64,000 nucleotides of DNA, from contig JAUMBQ010000008.1 of NCBI GenBank assembly GCA_032119595.1, positions 1 through 64,000 of the forward strand. The letters run 5' to 3'. Origin of the DNA: JAGIBJ01 sp032119595 (GTDB lineage: Bacteria; Actinomycetota; Thermoleophilia; Solirubrobacterales; Solirubrobacteraceae). Under the pieces are notes generated by a model that had not been told where the DNA came from, did no database searches, and was given only the letters and a program-made list of their open reading frames with translations. This document shows, piece by piece, positions 14,612-24,460 of the stretch; within the stretch, counting starts at the first letter, position 1; the number at the start of each line of letters is the position of its first letter. A program made the translations under genes and the position numbers.

Positions 14612-16318
14612 TCAGGCGGCGGGCTCTTCCTCGCGGCGCTCCATGCGCTGCGGGGCGCTGACGCCGAGCAGCCCGAGCGCGGTGGCGAGCGCGGTGCGCG
14701 TCGCCGCCGTCAGCGCTGCACGCCAGGCTTCTGTGCCTTCGCCCTCGGCGCCGGCAATCTGGCAGTCGCGGTAGAAGGCCGTGAAGGTCTGCGCCAGGTC
14801 CAGGGCGTAGGTGGCGACGCGATGCGGCGCACGGCGGTCCGCGGCCTGCGCGACGACGTCCGGCACCTCGCCGAGCTTGAGGATCAGCCCGCGTTCAGCG
14901 GCCTCGATGGCGACCGGAAGACCTGTCACCGCTGACCCGTCGCCGGCCACCAGCCGGTCGACGACCGCGCGGGACTCGGCGCTCACCTTTTCGAGCACCG
15001 AACAGGCCCGCGCGTGGGCGTACTGCACGTAATACACGGGGTTCTCGCTGGATTCCTTGCGCGCAAGTTCCAGGTCGAGTTCGACAGCCGTGTCGTGTGA
15101 GCGCTGGAGCAGGAACCAGCGGGACGCGTCGACGCCGATTTCCGCGACGAGATCGTCGACCGTGACGAACTGGCCGGCGCGCTTGCTCATCTTGATCTGC
15201 TCGCCGCCCTCGACGAGATTGACGAGCTGCATGATCAGGAGCTCGAGGCGGTCCGGGTCGCCGCCGAAGGCTTCGAACGCGGCGCGCATGCGGCCGATGT
15301 AGCCGTGATGGTCGGCGCCGAGCACGAGCATCTGGCGGTCGTAGCCGCGGTCGAGCTTGTCGCGCATGTACGCGAGGTCGGAGGCGTAGTAGGTCGGAGC
15401 GCCGTCGGAGCGGATCACGACGCGGTCCTTGTCGTCGCCGCGCTTCTCGGTCCGCAGCCACCAGGCGCCGTCCTCGAGTTCGAGTTCGCCGTTGCTCTTG
15501 AGGATCTCCAGGGCCGTTTCGAGCTGGCTCGGTTCGCCGTCATGCAGCGACCGTTCGCTGAAGAATCGGTCGAAGTGCACGCCGAACCGCTCCAGCGTCT
15601 CCTGCGTGCGCGCGAGCATCGCCGCGACGCCGAGTTCCGACAGCTCTTCGTCGGTCTTCTCGGCCGCGCCGGGGATCGCGTCGGCGATCTCCTGCACGTA
15701 CGCGCCTTGGTAGCCGCCTTCGGGCACATCGGTGCTGCGCGCGCGGGCGCCGATCGACACGCCGAGGTTCTTGATCTGGCTGCCGTAGTCGTTGACGTAG
15801 TACTCGCGGTCGACCTTGTGGCCATGGAACGCGAGGATGCGCGCGAGCGCATCGCCGTAGGCCGCGTTGCGGGCATGGCCGATGTGCATCGGGCCGGTCG
15901 GGTTGGCCGACACGAACTCGACGTTCACCCGCTCAGCGATGGCCGCACCGCCCGCACCCCACTGCACGCCGGCCGCGCCGACCGCAGCCAGCCCCTCGCG
16001 CAGGAACGCGTCACCGAGGGTGAGGTTGATGAAGCCGGGACCGGCGATTTCCGCACCCGCCAGGCGCTCGCCAAGGTCTTCGGTGATGCCGTCGACGACC
16101 GCCTGAGCGATCTCGCGCGGGGCTTTGCCTGCGCGCTTTGCGAGCATCATCGCGACGTTGGTCGCCAGGTCGCCGTGGCCAGCCTGACGCGGCGCGCTGA
16201 GCACCACGTCACCGGGGCCAAATGGCACGCCCGCGGCTTCACTGGCGCGCCGTGCGATGGCACCACGCAGCACGGCGTCCCACCCGGTGGCTTCGGTCGT
16301 CGCGAGGTCGGTCGGCAT
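14612..16318 (-). CDS. argS: Arginyl-tRNA synthetase
   Basis: A 568-residue class I synthetase. Visible are the N-terminal Add-1 region, the HIGH motif as HIGHARNAAYGD, the KMSK motif as KMSKRAGQFVTVDDL, and a DALR-type anticodon-binding C-terminus starting near ENPVYYVQYAHARACS. It charges tRNA-Arg in the cytoplasm. Start ATG at 16318; earlier in-frame codons would overlap the rlmH stop at 16329. Same strand as rlmH, 10 bp apart, so probably co-transcribed. Confidence 0.95.
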   Translation of the reverse strand: MPTDLATTEATGWDAVLRGAIARRASEAAGVPFGPGDVVLSAPRQAGHGDLATNVAMMLAKRAGKAPREIAQAVVDGITEDLGERLAGAEIAGPGFINLTLGDAFLREGLAAVGAAGVQWGAGGAAIAERVNVEFVSANPTGPMHIGHARNAAYGDALARILAFHGHKVDREYYVNDYGSQIKNLGVSIGARARSTDVPEGGYQGAYVQEIADAIPGAAEKTDEELSELGVAAMLARTQETLERFGVHFDRFFSERSLHDGEPSQLETALEILKSNGELELEDGAWWLRTEKRGDDKDRVVIRSDGAPTYYASDLAYMRDKLDRGYDRQMLVLGADHHGYIGRMRAAFEAFGGDPDRLELLIMQLVNLVEGGEQIKMSKRAGQFVTVDDLVAEIGVDASRWFLLQRSHDTAVELDLELARKESSENPVYYVQYAHARACSVLEKVSAESRAVVDRLVAGDGSAVTGLPVAIEAAERGLILKLGEVPDVVAQAADRRAPHRVATYALDLAQTFTAFYRDCQIAGAEGEGTEAWRAALTAATRTALATALGLLGVSAPQRMERREEEPAA

Positions 16319-16328
16319 CGGCTGGGGG

Positions 16329-16754
16329 TCAGCTCCCGGGGGTGTCGGAGTGGTGGTACGGAGATCCGGCGAGGATCGAAAGCCCACGGTACAGTTGTTC
16401 CAGCAGCACGACCCTTGCGAGCTGATGCGGCAGGGTCATCGGGCCGAAGCTGATCGTTTCGTTCGCCCGCGGCAGCGAGAGCCCGTAGGCGCCGCCGACC
16501 ACGAACACAAGCGTTCGGCCGTCGAGGCGTCGCTCGTCGAGGAAGCGACTGAACGCCACGGAGTCTCGGCTTTTGCCGCGTTCGTCGAGCATCACCACGT
16601 AGGCGCCGTCCGGAATGCGCTTCTCGACCTGGTCGTCGGTCTTGACCTCGATCATCTCGACCTTGGCGTGCGCGCGAAGCCGCCCGAGATAGTGGTCGGC
16701 ATCGTCGGCGTACGGCGGACGGAGCCGACCGACGGCGATCACGAGGTAGCGCAC
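16329..16754 (-). CDS. rlmH: 23S rRNA (pseudouridine1915-N3)-methyltransferase RlmH
   Basis: A 141-residue SPOUT-fold methyltransferase. The knot motifs are visible: VVMLDERGKSRDS, the SAM-binding loop LVFVVGGAYGLS and the C-terminal HQLARVVLLEQLYRG...SPYHH. RlmH methylates pseudouridine 1915 in helix 69 of 23S rRNA in the assembled ribosome. The length is slightly below the E. coli protein. GTG start at 16754. It is divergent from the metallophosphoesterase gene, with about 150 bp between them. Confidence 0.93.
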   Translation of the reverse strand: MRYLVIAVGRLRPPYADDADHYLGRLRAHAKVEMIEVKTDDQVEKRIPDGAYVVMLDERGKSRDSVAFSRFLDERRLDGRTLVFVVGGAYGLSLPRANETISFGPMTLPHQLARVVLLEQLYRGLSILAGSPYHHSDTPGS

Positions 16755-16906
16755 CGGCCCGATGCTAGTTTGCGGCGATGGCTGATGCCGATCCCACCCC
16801 CGGGCACTGCCCTGCCGCGTAACCAGCCATCGGCCGCTACGGCCGGCCCTCGCGCGACGACGCTCGGCTCATCCGGCCAGCGTCGATGGCGGAGCGGGGC
16901 GACCTC

Positions 16907-17644
16907 ATGAGAGTCGGCGTGCTCTCCGACGTCCACGGCAACCTTGAGGCGCTGCAGGCGACGCTTGCCGCGATCGAGGCCGCGGGCGTCGACGAGATCT
17001 GGTCGCTCGGCGATGTGGTGGGCTACGGCGCGCGCCCGTCAGCGTGCTTGGCGCTCCTGCGCGACCAGTGCAGTGTGCTGCTCGCGGGCAACCACGATCT
17101 GGTCGCCGCCGGTGCCTCGTCGGCCGAGGGCTTCTCGCGCTCGGCCCGCATCGCGATCTCATGGACCTCGCAGCAGCTCTCGGAGGCTGAGCGCGAGGAG
17201 ATCCGCGGCTGGCCGAGCGCCATGCATCACCACGGCATCGGCGTCGCGCACGGCAGCATGCGCGATCCCGCCTGGGAATACGTCGTAGAGCCAGAGACCG
17301 CTCGCGCGTGCCTGGAAGATCAGATCCAGCAGATCGTGATCGTCGGGCATTCCCACTTGGCGCTGTCTTGGCGTGCCGACGCCGACGTGATCGGTGGGGC
17401 TGCCGGTGTGCTGCGCACCGATGGCGACCGCATCGACTTTGGCGAGCGAAACTGGATCCTGAATCCGGGGAGCGTTGGGCAGCCGCGCGATCGTGATCCC
17501 CGCGCCGGCTGGATCGAGCTCGACCTCGATGAGCGCACCGCGCTTTGGCACCGCGTCCCGTACGACATCGCCACCGCACAGGCCGCGATTCGCACCGCCG
17601 GACTGCCCGACCCGCTCGCCGATCGCCTCGGGGCGGGCTTGTGA
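16907..17644 (+). CDS. Metallophosphoesterase (YfcE/ApaH-like)
   Basis: A 245-residue protein beginning MRVGVLSDVHGN, with the full set of metal-binding motifs: SDVHGN, SLGDVVGYG, AGNHD, a central GVAHGS and GHSH. The C-terminal NPGSVGQPRDRDPRAGW is typical of bacterial calcineurin-like phosphoesterases that act on cyclic nucleotides, dinucleoside polyphosphates or phosphoproteins. The substrate cannot be told from sequence. Start ATG at 16907 places the first strand in the family position; ATG at 16886 would add seven residues. A phosphatase close to a Ser/Thr kinase (18.4 kb) may be coincidence. Confidence 0.88.
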   Translation: MRVGVLSDVHGNLEALQATLAAIEAAGVDEIWSLGDVVGYGARPSACLALLRDQCSVLLAGNHDLVAAGASSAEGFSRSARIAISWTSQQLSEAEREEIRGWPSAMHHHGIGVAHGSMRDPAWEYVVEPETARACLEDQIQQIVIVGHSHLALSWRADADVIGGAAGVLRTDGDRIDFGERNWILNPGSVGQPRDRDPRAGWIELDLDERTALWHRVPYDIATAQAAIRTAGLPDPLADRLGAGL

Positions 17645-17762
17645 CTCGGGCCGGCCACCACCGCGCAGCGTCAGCAACTACCGTGGTTTTCGACGTGTTC
17701 GGATCAACGCCACACGCCAACCGGTGCCCTCGGGCCGCTCGACGCGCGAACATGGCCGGTTC

Positions 17763-18379
17763 ATGAAGGCCTTGCGCTGGATTCTCTTCAGCCTGCTCGC
17801 GTTCGGTCTCGGTACCGGCGTCGCGCTCGCAGTCCACCCACCAAGCATCGGCATTCCGGTGGCGACGGCCTCTGGGCTCAGCGACGACCTGGCCAAGATC
17901 CAGGAGTACGCCGCCGACGGCAAATGCAATGCCGTTCGTGGGCGACTCCAGGGTGCGGCCGCCAAGATCGATCGCCTGCCTGCGCGCACGGCGACGGCCA
18001 CCGTCGATGAGCTCACGACGTCGCTGGCGCGCGTGCGCAACGAGGCGCTCTCCACGTGCCAGAGCGTGGTGGCCGAGCGCGCCGCCGAGGCTCAGCGCAA
18101 GCGGGAGGCCCAAGAGGCGCTGGAGGCCGCGACGCCCGAGACGACACCTTCTGAGGAGGTCGAACCCTCCACCCCTGCGACGACACCCGAGCCGACCCTC
18201 GACCCGGGCACCGGCGAGACGACGCCGGTCCAGCCGGACGGGGGCGACGATCTAGGCGAGGACGGCACGACGGGCGGCGTCACGATTCCTGGTGAAGAGG
18301 CGATTCGCCAGCGCGTCGAGAAGGAACGCAGGCGGCTGGAGAAGCAGGCCGAGAAGATTCGGAAGGCGTGGGAGCAGTA

Positions 18380-18380
<1 letters not shown>
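17763..18380 (+). CDS. Exported or membrane-anchored protein with charged C-terminal coil
   Basis: A 205-residue protein: N-terminal hydrophobic signal or anchor (about 5-25), an extracytoplasmic helical domain with two Cys (GKCNAVRG, STCQSV) that may form a disulfide, a Thr/Pro/Glu-rich linker (about 120-170), and a strongly charged C-terminal helix (RVEKERRRLEKQAEKIRKAW). Its TAA stop shares its last A with the ATG of the kinase gene, so the two are translated together. A role as partner or substrate of the kinase is an inference from that coupling. No known family. Confidence 0.65.
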
Positions 18381-19666
<1,286 letters not shown>

Positions 19667-19675
19667 ACGCGGCGC

Positions 19676-20330
19676 AAAGCGCTGGCCGCTGGCTCAGCGC
19701 CGGCCGCTCCCTCAGCGCGGGCCGGCGGCTCAGCGCTGGCTGGGGGCTCAGCGCCGGCTGGTGACTCCGCGCCGCAACTGACTCCACGCCGGCTGGGGCG
19801 TGAACGGCCAAAATCTGTCGTCAGGACAACAACAAATGGCCGCTCACCGCCGGCCGGCCGCTCAGCGCTGGCCGGCAACTCAGCGCTCGCCGGCAACTCA
19901 GCGCTCGCCGGCAACTCAGCGCTCGCCGGAGCGTGAACGGCCAAAATCTGTCGTCAGGACAACAACAAATGGCCGCTCACCGCCGGCCGGCCGCTCAGCG
20001 CTGGCCGGGGGCTCAGCGCTGGCCGGGGCGTGAACGGCCAAAATCTGTCGTCAGGACAACAACAAATGGCCGCTCACCGCCGGCCGGCCGCTCAGCGCTG
20101 GCCGGGGGCTCAGCGCCGTCCGCTCCCTCAGCGCTGGCCGGGGCGTGAACGGCCAAAATCTGTCGTCAGGACAACAACAAATGGCCGCTCACCGCCGGCC
20201 GGCCGCTCAGCGCTGGCCGGCAACTCAGCGCTGGCTGGGGCGTGAACGGCCAAAATCTGTCGTCAGGACAACAACAAATGGCCGCTCACCGCTGGCCGGG
20301 GGCTCAGCGCTGGCCGATGGTTACGTTGTT
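19676..20330. repeat. Interspersed repeat array, locus 2 (five copies of the 48-bp dyad core)
   Basis: Cores start at 19800, 19933, 20030, 20145 and 20242 and are nearly identical, each beginning GTGAACGGCCA and ending TGGCCGCTCAC. Intervals are 133, 97, 115 and 97 bp; they differ by exact multiples of 18 bp. The 18-bp spacer unit is of the form CTCAGCGCTSGCCGGCAA. The array fills most of the region between the kinase stop and the SDR promoter. Array 1 at the left edge has the same core with a few changes. Frames reading MNGQNLSSGQQQMAAH through the array are treated as artefacts. Confidence 0.92.
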
Positions 20331-20349
20331 CGGCTAGCAACGACACCTC

Positions 20350-20365
20350 GGTACGGAGCCGTACC
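20350..20365. promoter_or_regulatory. Palindrome upstream of the SDR gene
   Basis: GGTACGG and CCGTACC are separated by 2 bp, about 30 bp before the SDR start. This is a repressor-type dyad, probably TetR- or MarR-like, but no regulator gene is adjacent. Confidence 0.4.
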
Positions 20366-20396
20366 AATTCGGCCGTCGATGGGTTAGGGTCGGCGA

Positions 20397-21266
20397 ATGG
20401 CTCCGCGTTATGACTTGAATGGCCGTGTCGTGCTGGTAACCGGAGCCGCGCGCGGCATCGGTGCTCAGATCGCGCGTGCGTCGGCGGCGCGTGGCGCGAA
20501 GGTGGCGCTGCTCGGGCTGGAGGCCGAACTGCTGGAGTCGCTGGCGACCGAGCTCGGCGGGTTCGCTGTGCACGCCGACGTGACCGATCGCGACGGCTTG
20601 CGGACCGCGGTCGACGCGGTCGCCGAGCACTTCGGCGGCATCGATGTCGTCGTCGCCAACGCCGGCGTCGCGCCAGTCGGCACGCTACGCGGCCTGCGCG
20701 ACAGTGACTGGGATCGCACCATCGCCGTGAACCTCACCGGCGTGTGGAACACCGTGCGCGCCGCGGTGCCGTACATCGTGGAGCGCAAGGGCTACATCCT
20801 CAACGTCGCGTCGCAGTCGGCGATCTCGCCACTCCCGACGATGATTCCGTACACCGCAGCGAAGGCCGGCGTCGACAACTTCTCGCGCGCCCTGCGCATG
20901 GAGCTGTACCCCACCGGCACACGCGTCGGCACGGTCTACTACAGCTGGGTCGACACCGATCTCGTCCGCGACACGGTCGACAGCGCCGCGGGCGGCGGGC
21001 TCGCCGGCATGCCGGAGTTCTTCAAGAAGCGCCTCTCCGTAGAGGCCGCGGTGGACATCACCATGGCCGGCATCGAGAAGCGCGCCCAGCTCATCTTCGC
21101 GCCGAAGTGGGTCCGCGCCCAGTTCCTTTTCCGCGGCTTCATGCCCTTCATCGAGTTGGCCATTGCCCGCGACAAGCGCAACACCGCCACCGTCGAGCGC
21201 GGCGACACCATCGCCCAGGCCGTCAACGACCCGGCCGACGCCAAGTCGAACGAGACGACCGCGTAA
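20397..21266 (+). CDS. Short-chain dehydrogenase/reductase
   Basis: A 289-residue classical SDR with the cofactor motif TGAARGIG, NAGVAP, and the catalytic set Ser (NVASQSAIS), Tyr and Lys (PYTAAKAG). The Rossmann fold covers about residues 9-200; the C-terminal about 90 residues are longer than usual and include a hydrophobic patch (FRGFMPFIELAIA) that may contact membrane or lipid substrate. Cofactor preference and substrate are not evident. It stands alone between the repeat array and the convergent tgt gene (8 bp between stops). Confidence 0.88.
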   Translation: MAPRYDLNGRVVLVTGAARGIGAQIARASAARGAKVALLGLEAELLESLATELGGFAVHADVTDRDGLRTAVDAVAEHFGGIDVVVANAGVAPVGTLRGLRDSDWDRTIAVNLTGVWNTVRAAVPYIVERKGYILNVASQSAISPLPTMIPYTAAKAGVDNFSRALRMELYPTGTRVGTVYYSWVDTDLVRDTVDSAAGGGLAGMPEFFKKRLSVEAAVDITMAGIEKRAQLIFAPKWVRAQFLFRGFMPFIELAIARDKRNTATVERGDTIAQAVNDPADAKSNETTA

Positions 21267-21274
21267 GTCCAGGC

Positions 21275-22549
21275 CTACGCCGTTGCGACCGGCGCGTGCA
21301 GCGGCGGGGCACCCGGGTAGGGCGTGCCGTCTGGTGCGGTGAAGACCTTCGGGGCGTCGCCGGCGCGGAGTTCGGCGATGCGCTGGGGTGCGCGGCCCTC
21401 GGCGAGGGCTTCGCGGAGATCGGCCATGAGGCGGGCGCTGTAGGCGAGGTTGTGGAGGGTGAGCAGGCGGGCGCCGGTCTGCTCCTTGCTTCGCTGCAAG
21501 TAGGCGAGGTAGCCGCGGGAGAAGCCCTCGCGGCAGCACGGGCACGGGCAGCCTGCCATCACGGGCTCGGTTGAGCCGCGGAACGGTGAGCCGGTCAGGT
21601 CGACGCGCCAGCGCTTGGCGGGATCCGGCACGAGCGCGACGCCGTGGCGAGCCAGGCGGGTCGGCATCGCGCAGTCGAACGTGTCGATGCCGAGTTCGAC
21701 GCCACGCAGGAGGTCGTCGACATCGCCAATGCCCAGCAGGTGGCGGGGGCGATCCTCGGGCAGCACGCCGGTCGCCCACTCCACGACCTCGTACATCTGC
21801 GGCTTGTCGGCCCCGAGCGACCCGCCGATCGCGATGCCGTCGCAGCGACTACCGGCGATCACGCGCGCCGACTCGGTGCGCAGATCCTCGTAGACGCCGC
21901 CCTGCACGATGCCGTAGACGAGCTGGTCGTCCGGGCCGTGCTCGGCGTGCCAGTCCAGGCAGCGCTCGAGCCAGCGATGACTGCGCTGCGTGGACTTGTC
22001 GGTGTAGTCCTTGGTTACGTGGAACGGCGTGCACTCGTCGAACACGAGCGCGATGTCGCTGTGGAGATGCGCCTGCACGTCCATCGACTCTTCCGGGCTC
22101 AGGAACTGCTTCGACCCATCGAGATAGGAGCGGAACGTCGCACCCTTCTCAGTGATGCCGAGCGTCTTGCCGTCTCGCCCACCGTTGCCGGTGACGCTGC
22201 GTCCCTTGACCTCATCCGCGATGGTGCCGTGGCCCATCGAGAACACCTGAAAGCCACCACTATCGGTGATGATCGGGCCGTCCCACCGCATGAACTCGTG
22301 GAGGCCGCCGAAGTCCTTGACGAGCTGCTTGCCCGGCGTCGTCATGAGATGGAAGGTGTTGCCGAGCACCATGTCGAAGCCGAGCTCCCGCCAGTCGCGG
22401 GGCTCCAGGCCCTTCACCGTGCCCTTCGTCGCCAGCGGCACGAACGCGGGCGTGCGCACCTCGCCGTGGGCCGTCGAAAGCATCCCCGCACGGCCCCGCG
22501 TGGACGGGTCGCGGGCAGTGATCTCAAAGCAGGGACGGGGGCGCGACAT
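21275..22549 (-). CDS. tgt: tRNA-guanine transglycosylase (queuine/preQ1)
   Basis: A 424-residue TIM-barrel enzyme. Family motifs present are GNTFHL, DSGGFQVFS, GIVQGG and DTFDCAMPTR (nucleophile Asp region), plus the zinc site CPCPCC with a downstream His (LTLHNL). It exchanges the guanine at position 34 of tRNAs with GUN anticodons for a queuosine precursor. An insertion of about 15 residues follows FSMGHG. Start ATG at 22549 fits the family N-terminus. No preQ1 synthesis genes are in the window, so the base is made elsewhere or salvaged. Confidence 0.92.
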   Translation of the reverse strand: MSRPRPCFEITARDPSTRGRAGMLSTAHGEVRTPAFVPLATKGTVKGLEPRDWRELGFDMVLGNTFHLMTTPGKQLVKDFGGLHEFMRWDGPIITDSGGFQVFSMGHGTIADEVKGRSVTGNGGRDGKTLGITEKGATFRSYLDGSKQFLSPEESMDVQAHLHSDIALVFDECTPFHVTKDYTDKSTQRSHRWLERCLDWHAEHGPDDQLVYGIVQGGVYEDLRTESARVIAGSRCDGIAIGGSLGADKPQMYEVVEWATGVLPEDRPRHLLGIGDVDDLLRGVELGIDTFDCAMPTRLARHGVALVPDPAKRWRVDLTGSPFRGSTEPVMAGCPCPCCREGFSRGYLAYLQRSKEQTGARLLTLHNLAYSARLMADLREALAEGRAPQRIAELRAGDAPKVFTAPDGTPYPGAPPLHAPVATA

Positions 22550-22636
22550 GGCCGCGAACCCTAACGGGCAGCGTGGCGGTCCGCCCAGCCACAACCTGCG
22601 ACCCCTAGCGATGGCCAGAGTGCCCCACCAGGGACG

Positions 22637-22664
22637 CGTCGGCGCTTCGAACGAAGCGCCGACG
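22637..22664 (-). terminator. Hairpin downstream of the MarR gene
   Basis: CGTCGGCGCTTCG and CGAAGCGCCGACG are a perfect 13-bp inverted repeat with a 2-bp centre, 8 bp after the MarR stop codon. It is a strong stem without a clear T-tract, as often seen in high-GC genomes. Confidence 0.6.
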
Positions 22665-22672
22665 AGCGGCGC

Positions 22673-23281
22673 TTAGAGCAGCGACTCGCCGGTCTCGCGC
22701 TCGAGTTCACGCAGGATGCGCGTGAACGCCGCGCCGACGGCCATGAGCTGCTGGTCGTCGATCTGCGAGAGGAAGCGGCGGCGAACGCCGCGAAGGTGGG
22801 TCGGGCGGGCGCGCTCGAGCGTCGCGAGGCCGGCGGCCGTGAGCACGGCGTACTGGCCGCGACCATCCTGGGAGCAGCGCTCGCGGATCACGTGGCCGTC
22901 GCGCTCCATCCGGTCGATCAGGCGGGTCGCGCCGCTGCGGCTGACCAGCAGGCGCCCAGCGAGATCGCGCATGCGGAGGCGACCGCCGGCGTTGGCGAGC
23001 TGCACGAGCACGTCGTAGTGGACGAACGGCACGCCGGTGCCGCGCTCGAGTTCCTCATCAAGCACACGGAAGAGCGCCTGGTGCGCGCGCAGGAAGCCGC
23101 GCCACGCGTGGTACTCGTCGGCCGTGAGCTGACCGTTACTCGATCCGTCCAGCCGCTCGGGCTCAGCGGTGATCGTGGCCGGATTGGCCGGAACGGGGCC
23201 AGTGCCCACGTTGATCGCGGAGCGAGGGGCCGGCGCGAAAGAACCGGGAAACCATCCGAAATCAGGGGCGAATCGTTGCAT
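22673..23281 (-). CDS. MarR-family transcriptional regulator
   Basis: A 202-residue protein. The winged helix (about 85-165) shows VHYDVLVQLANAGGRLRMRD, LAGRLLVSRSGATRLIDRME (recognition helix) and the wing RDGHVIRERCSQDGRGQYAVLT, followed by the dimerisation helix. The first about 45 residues are Pro/Gly-rich and probably unstructured. Start ATG at 23281; a TATAGT -10-like element lies 9 bp upstream, so the mRNA may be nearly leaderless. It is divergent from wrbA across 465 bp that contain two dyads, which suggests control of wrbA or of itself. Confidence 0.88.
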   Translation of the reverse strand: MQRFAPDFGWFPGSFAPAPRSAINVGTGPVPANPATITAEPERLDGSSNGQLTADEYHAWRGFLRAHQALFRVLDEELERGTGVPFVHYDVLVQLANAGGRLRMRDLAGRLLVSRSGATRLIDRMERDGHVIRERCSQDGRGQYAVLTAAGLATLERARPTHLRGVRRRFLSQIDDQQLMAVGAAFTRILRELERETGESLL

Positions 23282-23290
23282 CCGCAATCA

Positions 23291-23592
23291 ACTATACGAG
23301 GAAGTGAGACAAATCCCAAACGCGCGCTCGATCGCGGCGTGGCCGCATTCAAACCGATCGAGCGGCGGCTGGCAATTGTTCCAGTATGGCGAACCCGAAA
23401 GACCGCTGCCACGAACCATGACGGCCGCGGCCACGGAACCAAAAAGTCGGGTGCTGCGTCCTGGCCTCGCGCGGACACCCTGATCTCCACCCCGCGACCA
23501 GCGCGACGGCAACCAACCACACCGCCCGACTGGACTCCTGACGAGCGGCGACGCGCCTCAAATGACTCGAACGCGCCCACCCTTCGCTAAAC
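23291..23592. other. Intergenic stretch between MarR and wrbA
   Basis: The MarR side (23291-23296) has TATAGT on the minus strand, unusually A/T-rich for this genome and probably the MarR -10. The rest to about 23590 has mixed codon statistics in all frames and no family signature. I see no gene here. Confidence 0.5.
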
Positions 23593-23614
23593 GGACCGCG
23601 GTACGGTACGGTCC
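23593..23614. promoter_or_regulatory. Inverted repeat upstream of wrbA, site 1
   Basis: GGACCG and CGGTCC flank 10 bp that contain a GTACGGTACG direct repeat. It lies 135-155 bp before the wrbA start and 10 bp from the next dyad. Confidence 0.4.
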
Positions 23615-23624
23615 AAGTAGTTGC

Positions 23625-23645
23625 ACACGCAACGACATTGCGTGT
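23625..23645. promoter_or_regulatory. Perfect dyad upstream of wrbA, likely MarR-type operator
   Basis: ACACGCAA and TTGCGTGT are separated by 5 bp, about 100 bp before wrbA. An 8-bp arm with a short spacer is a typical MarR-family site. The half-site TTGCGT also appears in the operator candidate before the second MarR gene at 41.1 kb. Confidence 0.55.
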
Positions 23646-23746
23646 CGAGACCGCCTCCGGTCCCCTGCCTCTGCGACGCCGCGACCTCCCCACCGCGCCA
23701 CCCCACGCAGCAGCCGACACCGACCCAACCAAGAACGAGAGCCACC

Positions 23747-24337
23747 ATGAGCGTCAAGATCGCCGTCATCTACTACTCGGCCACCGGCACGGTCCACGAG
23801 ATCGCCAAGCAGGTCGCCGCGGGCGCCGAAGCCGAGGGCGCCGAAGTCCGCCTGCGCCGCACCAAGGAGCTCGCTCCAGCCGAGGCGATCGCCAGCAACG
23901 AGGGGTGGCAGAAGCACGTCGACGAGGTTCACCCGACCGTCGAAGAGGCCGTCATCGACGACCTCGATTGGGCCGACGGCTTCGCGCTCGGCTCCCCCAC
24001 GCGCTTCGGCCTGCCGACCGCGCAGCTCAAGCAGTTCATCGACCAGACCGGCCCGCTCTGGGGCGCCGGCAAGCTCGCAGGCAAGGGCGCCACGGTGTTC
24101 ACGTCCGCGTCGACCACGAACGGCGGCCACGAGTCGACCGCCCTCGCGATCTCCAACGTGCTCTACCACTGGGGCGCGGTCATCATTCCGCCCGGCTACG
24201 CGACGCCCGAGGGCTACGCCGCCGGCTCGCCGTACGGCACCTCAGCACTCACCGGCCCGCTCAGCGACGTCGTCGCCGCAGCCGCCAAGGCCCAGGGCGC
24301 GCGCCTGGCCCAGATCACGGCCAAGCTGGCCGGCTAA
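23747..24337 (+). CDS. wrbA: NAD(P)H:quinone oxidoreductase, WrbA type
   Basis: A 196-residue flavodoxin-like protein. It opens VKIAVIYYSATGTVHEIAKQ (FMN phosphate loop SATGT) and has the WrbA features SPTRFGLPTAQLKQFIDQTG, GKGATVFTSASTTNGGHEST and the C-terminal YGTSALTG. WrbA uses FMN to reduce quinones by two electrons, avoiding semiquinone radicals. A divergent MarR regulator with dyads between suggests induction by quinones, phenolics or oxidative stress. ATG at 23747 with a weak Shine-Dalgarno. Confidence 0.92.
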   Translation: MSVKIAVIYYSATGTVHEIAKQVAAGAEAEGAEVRLRRTKELAPAEAIASNEGWQKHVDEVHPTVEEAVIDDLDWADGFALGSPTRFGLPTAQLKQFIDQTGPLWGAGKLAGKGATVFTSASTTNGGHESTALAISNVLYHWGAVIIPPGYATPEGYAAGSPYGTSALTGPLSDVVAAAAKAQGARLAQITAKLAG

Positions 24338-24354
24338 CCAACCGCCCCCGGGCG

Positions 24355-24402
24355 CCGAACGTCGAAATATGCCCCCCAGAGGGTGGGTAATCCGACGTTC
24401 GG
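24355..24402. terminator. Inverted repeat between wrbA and gpmI
   Basis: CCGAACGTCG and CGACGTTCGG form a perfect 10-bp stem with a 28-nt loop, between convergent genes. Termination is plausible in both directions but there is no T-tract. Confidence 0.35.
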
Positions 24403-24460
24403 GCCGACCCGCGCCGGCCCGCCTCCCCGCGCTTGGCCCATCCGAGCCGCGGGCTGGCGT

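Noticed and set aside
19800..20387. Short plus-strand frames beginning MNGQNLSSGQQQMAAH in each repeat unit
   Set aside because: They are translations of the DNA repeat, run through GC-rich spacers, and lack proper ribosome sites; array 1 breaks the same frame.
23349..23732. Possible small gene between MarR and wrbA (minus strand, about 127 codons)
   Set aside because: No family signature, mixed codon third positions, and it covers the wrbA dyads and promoter region.
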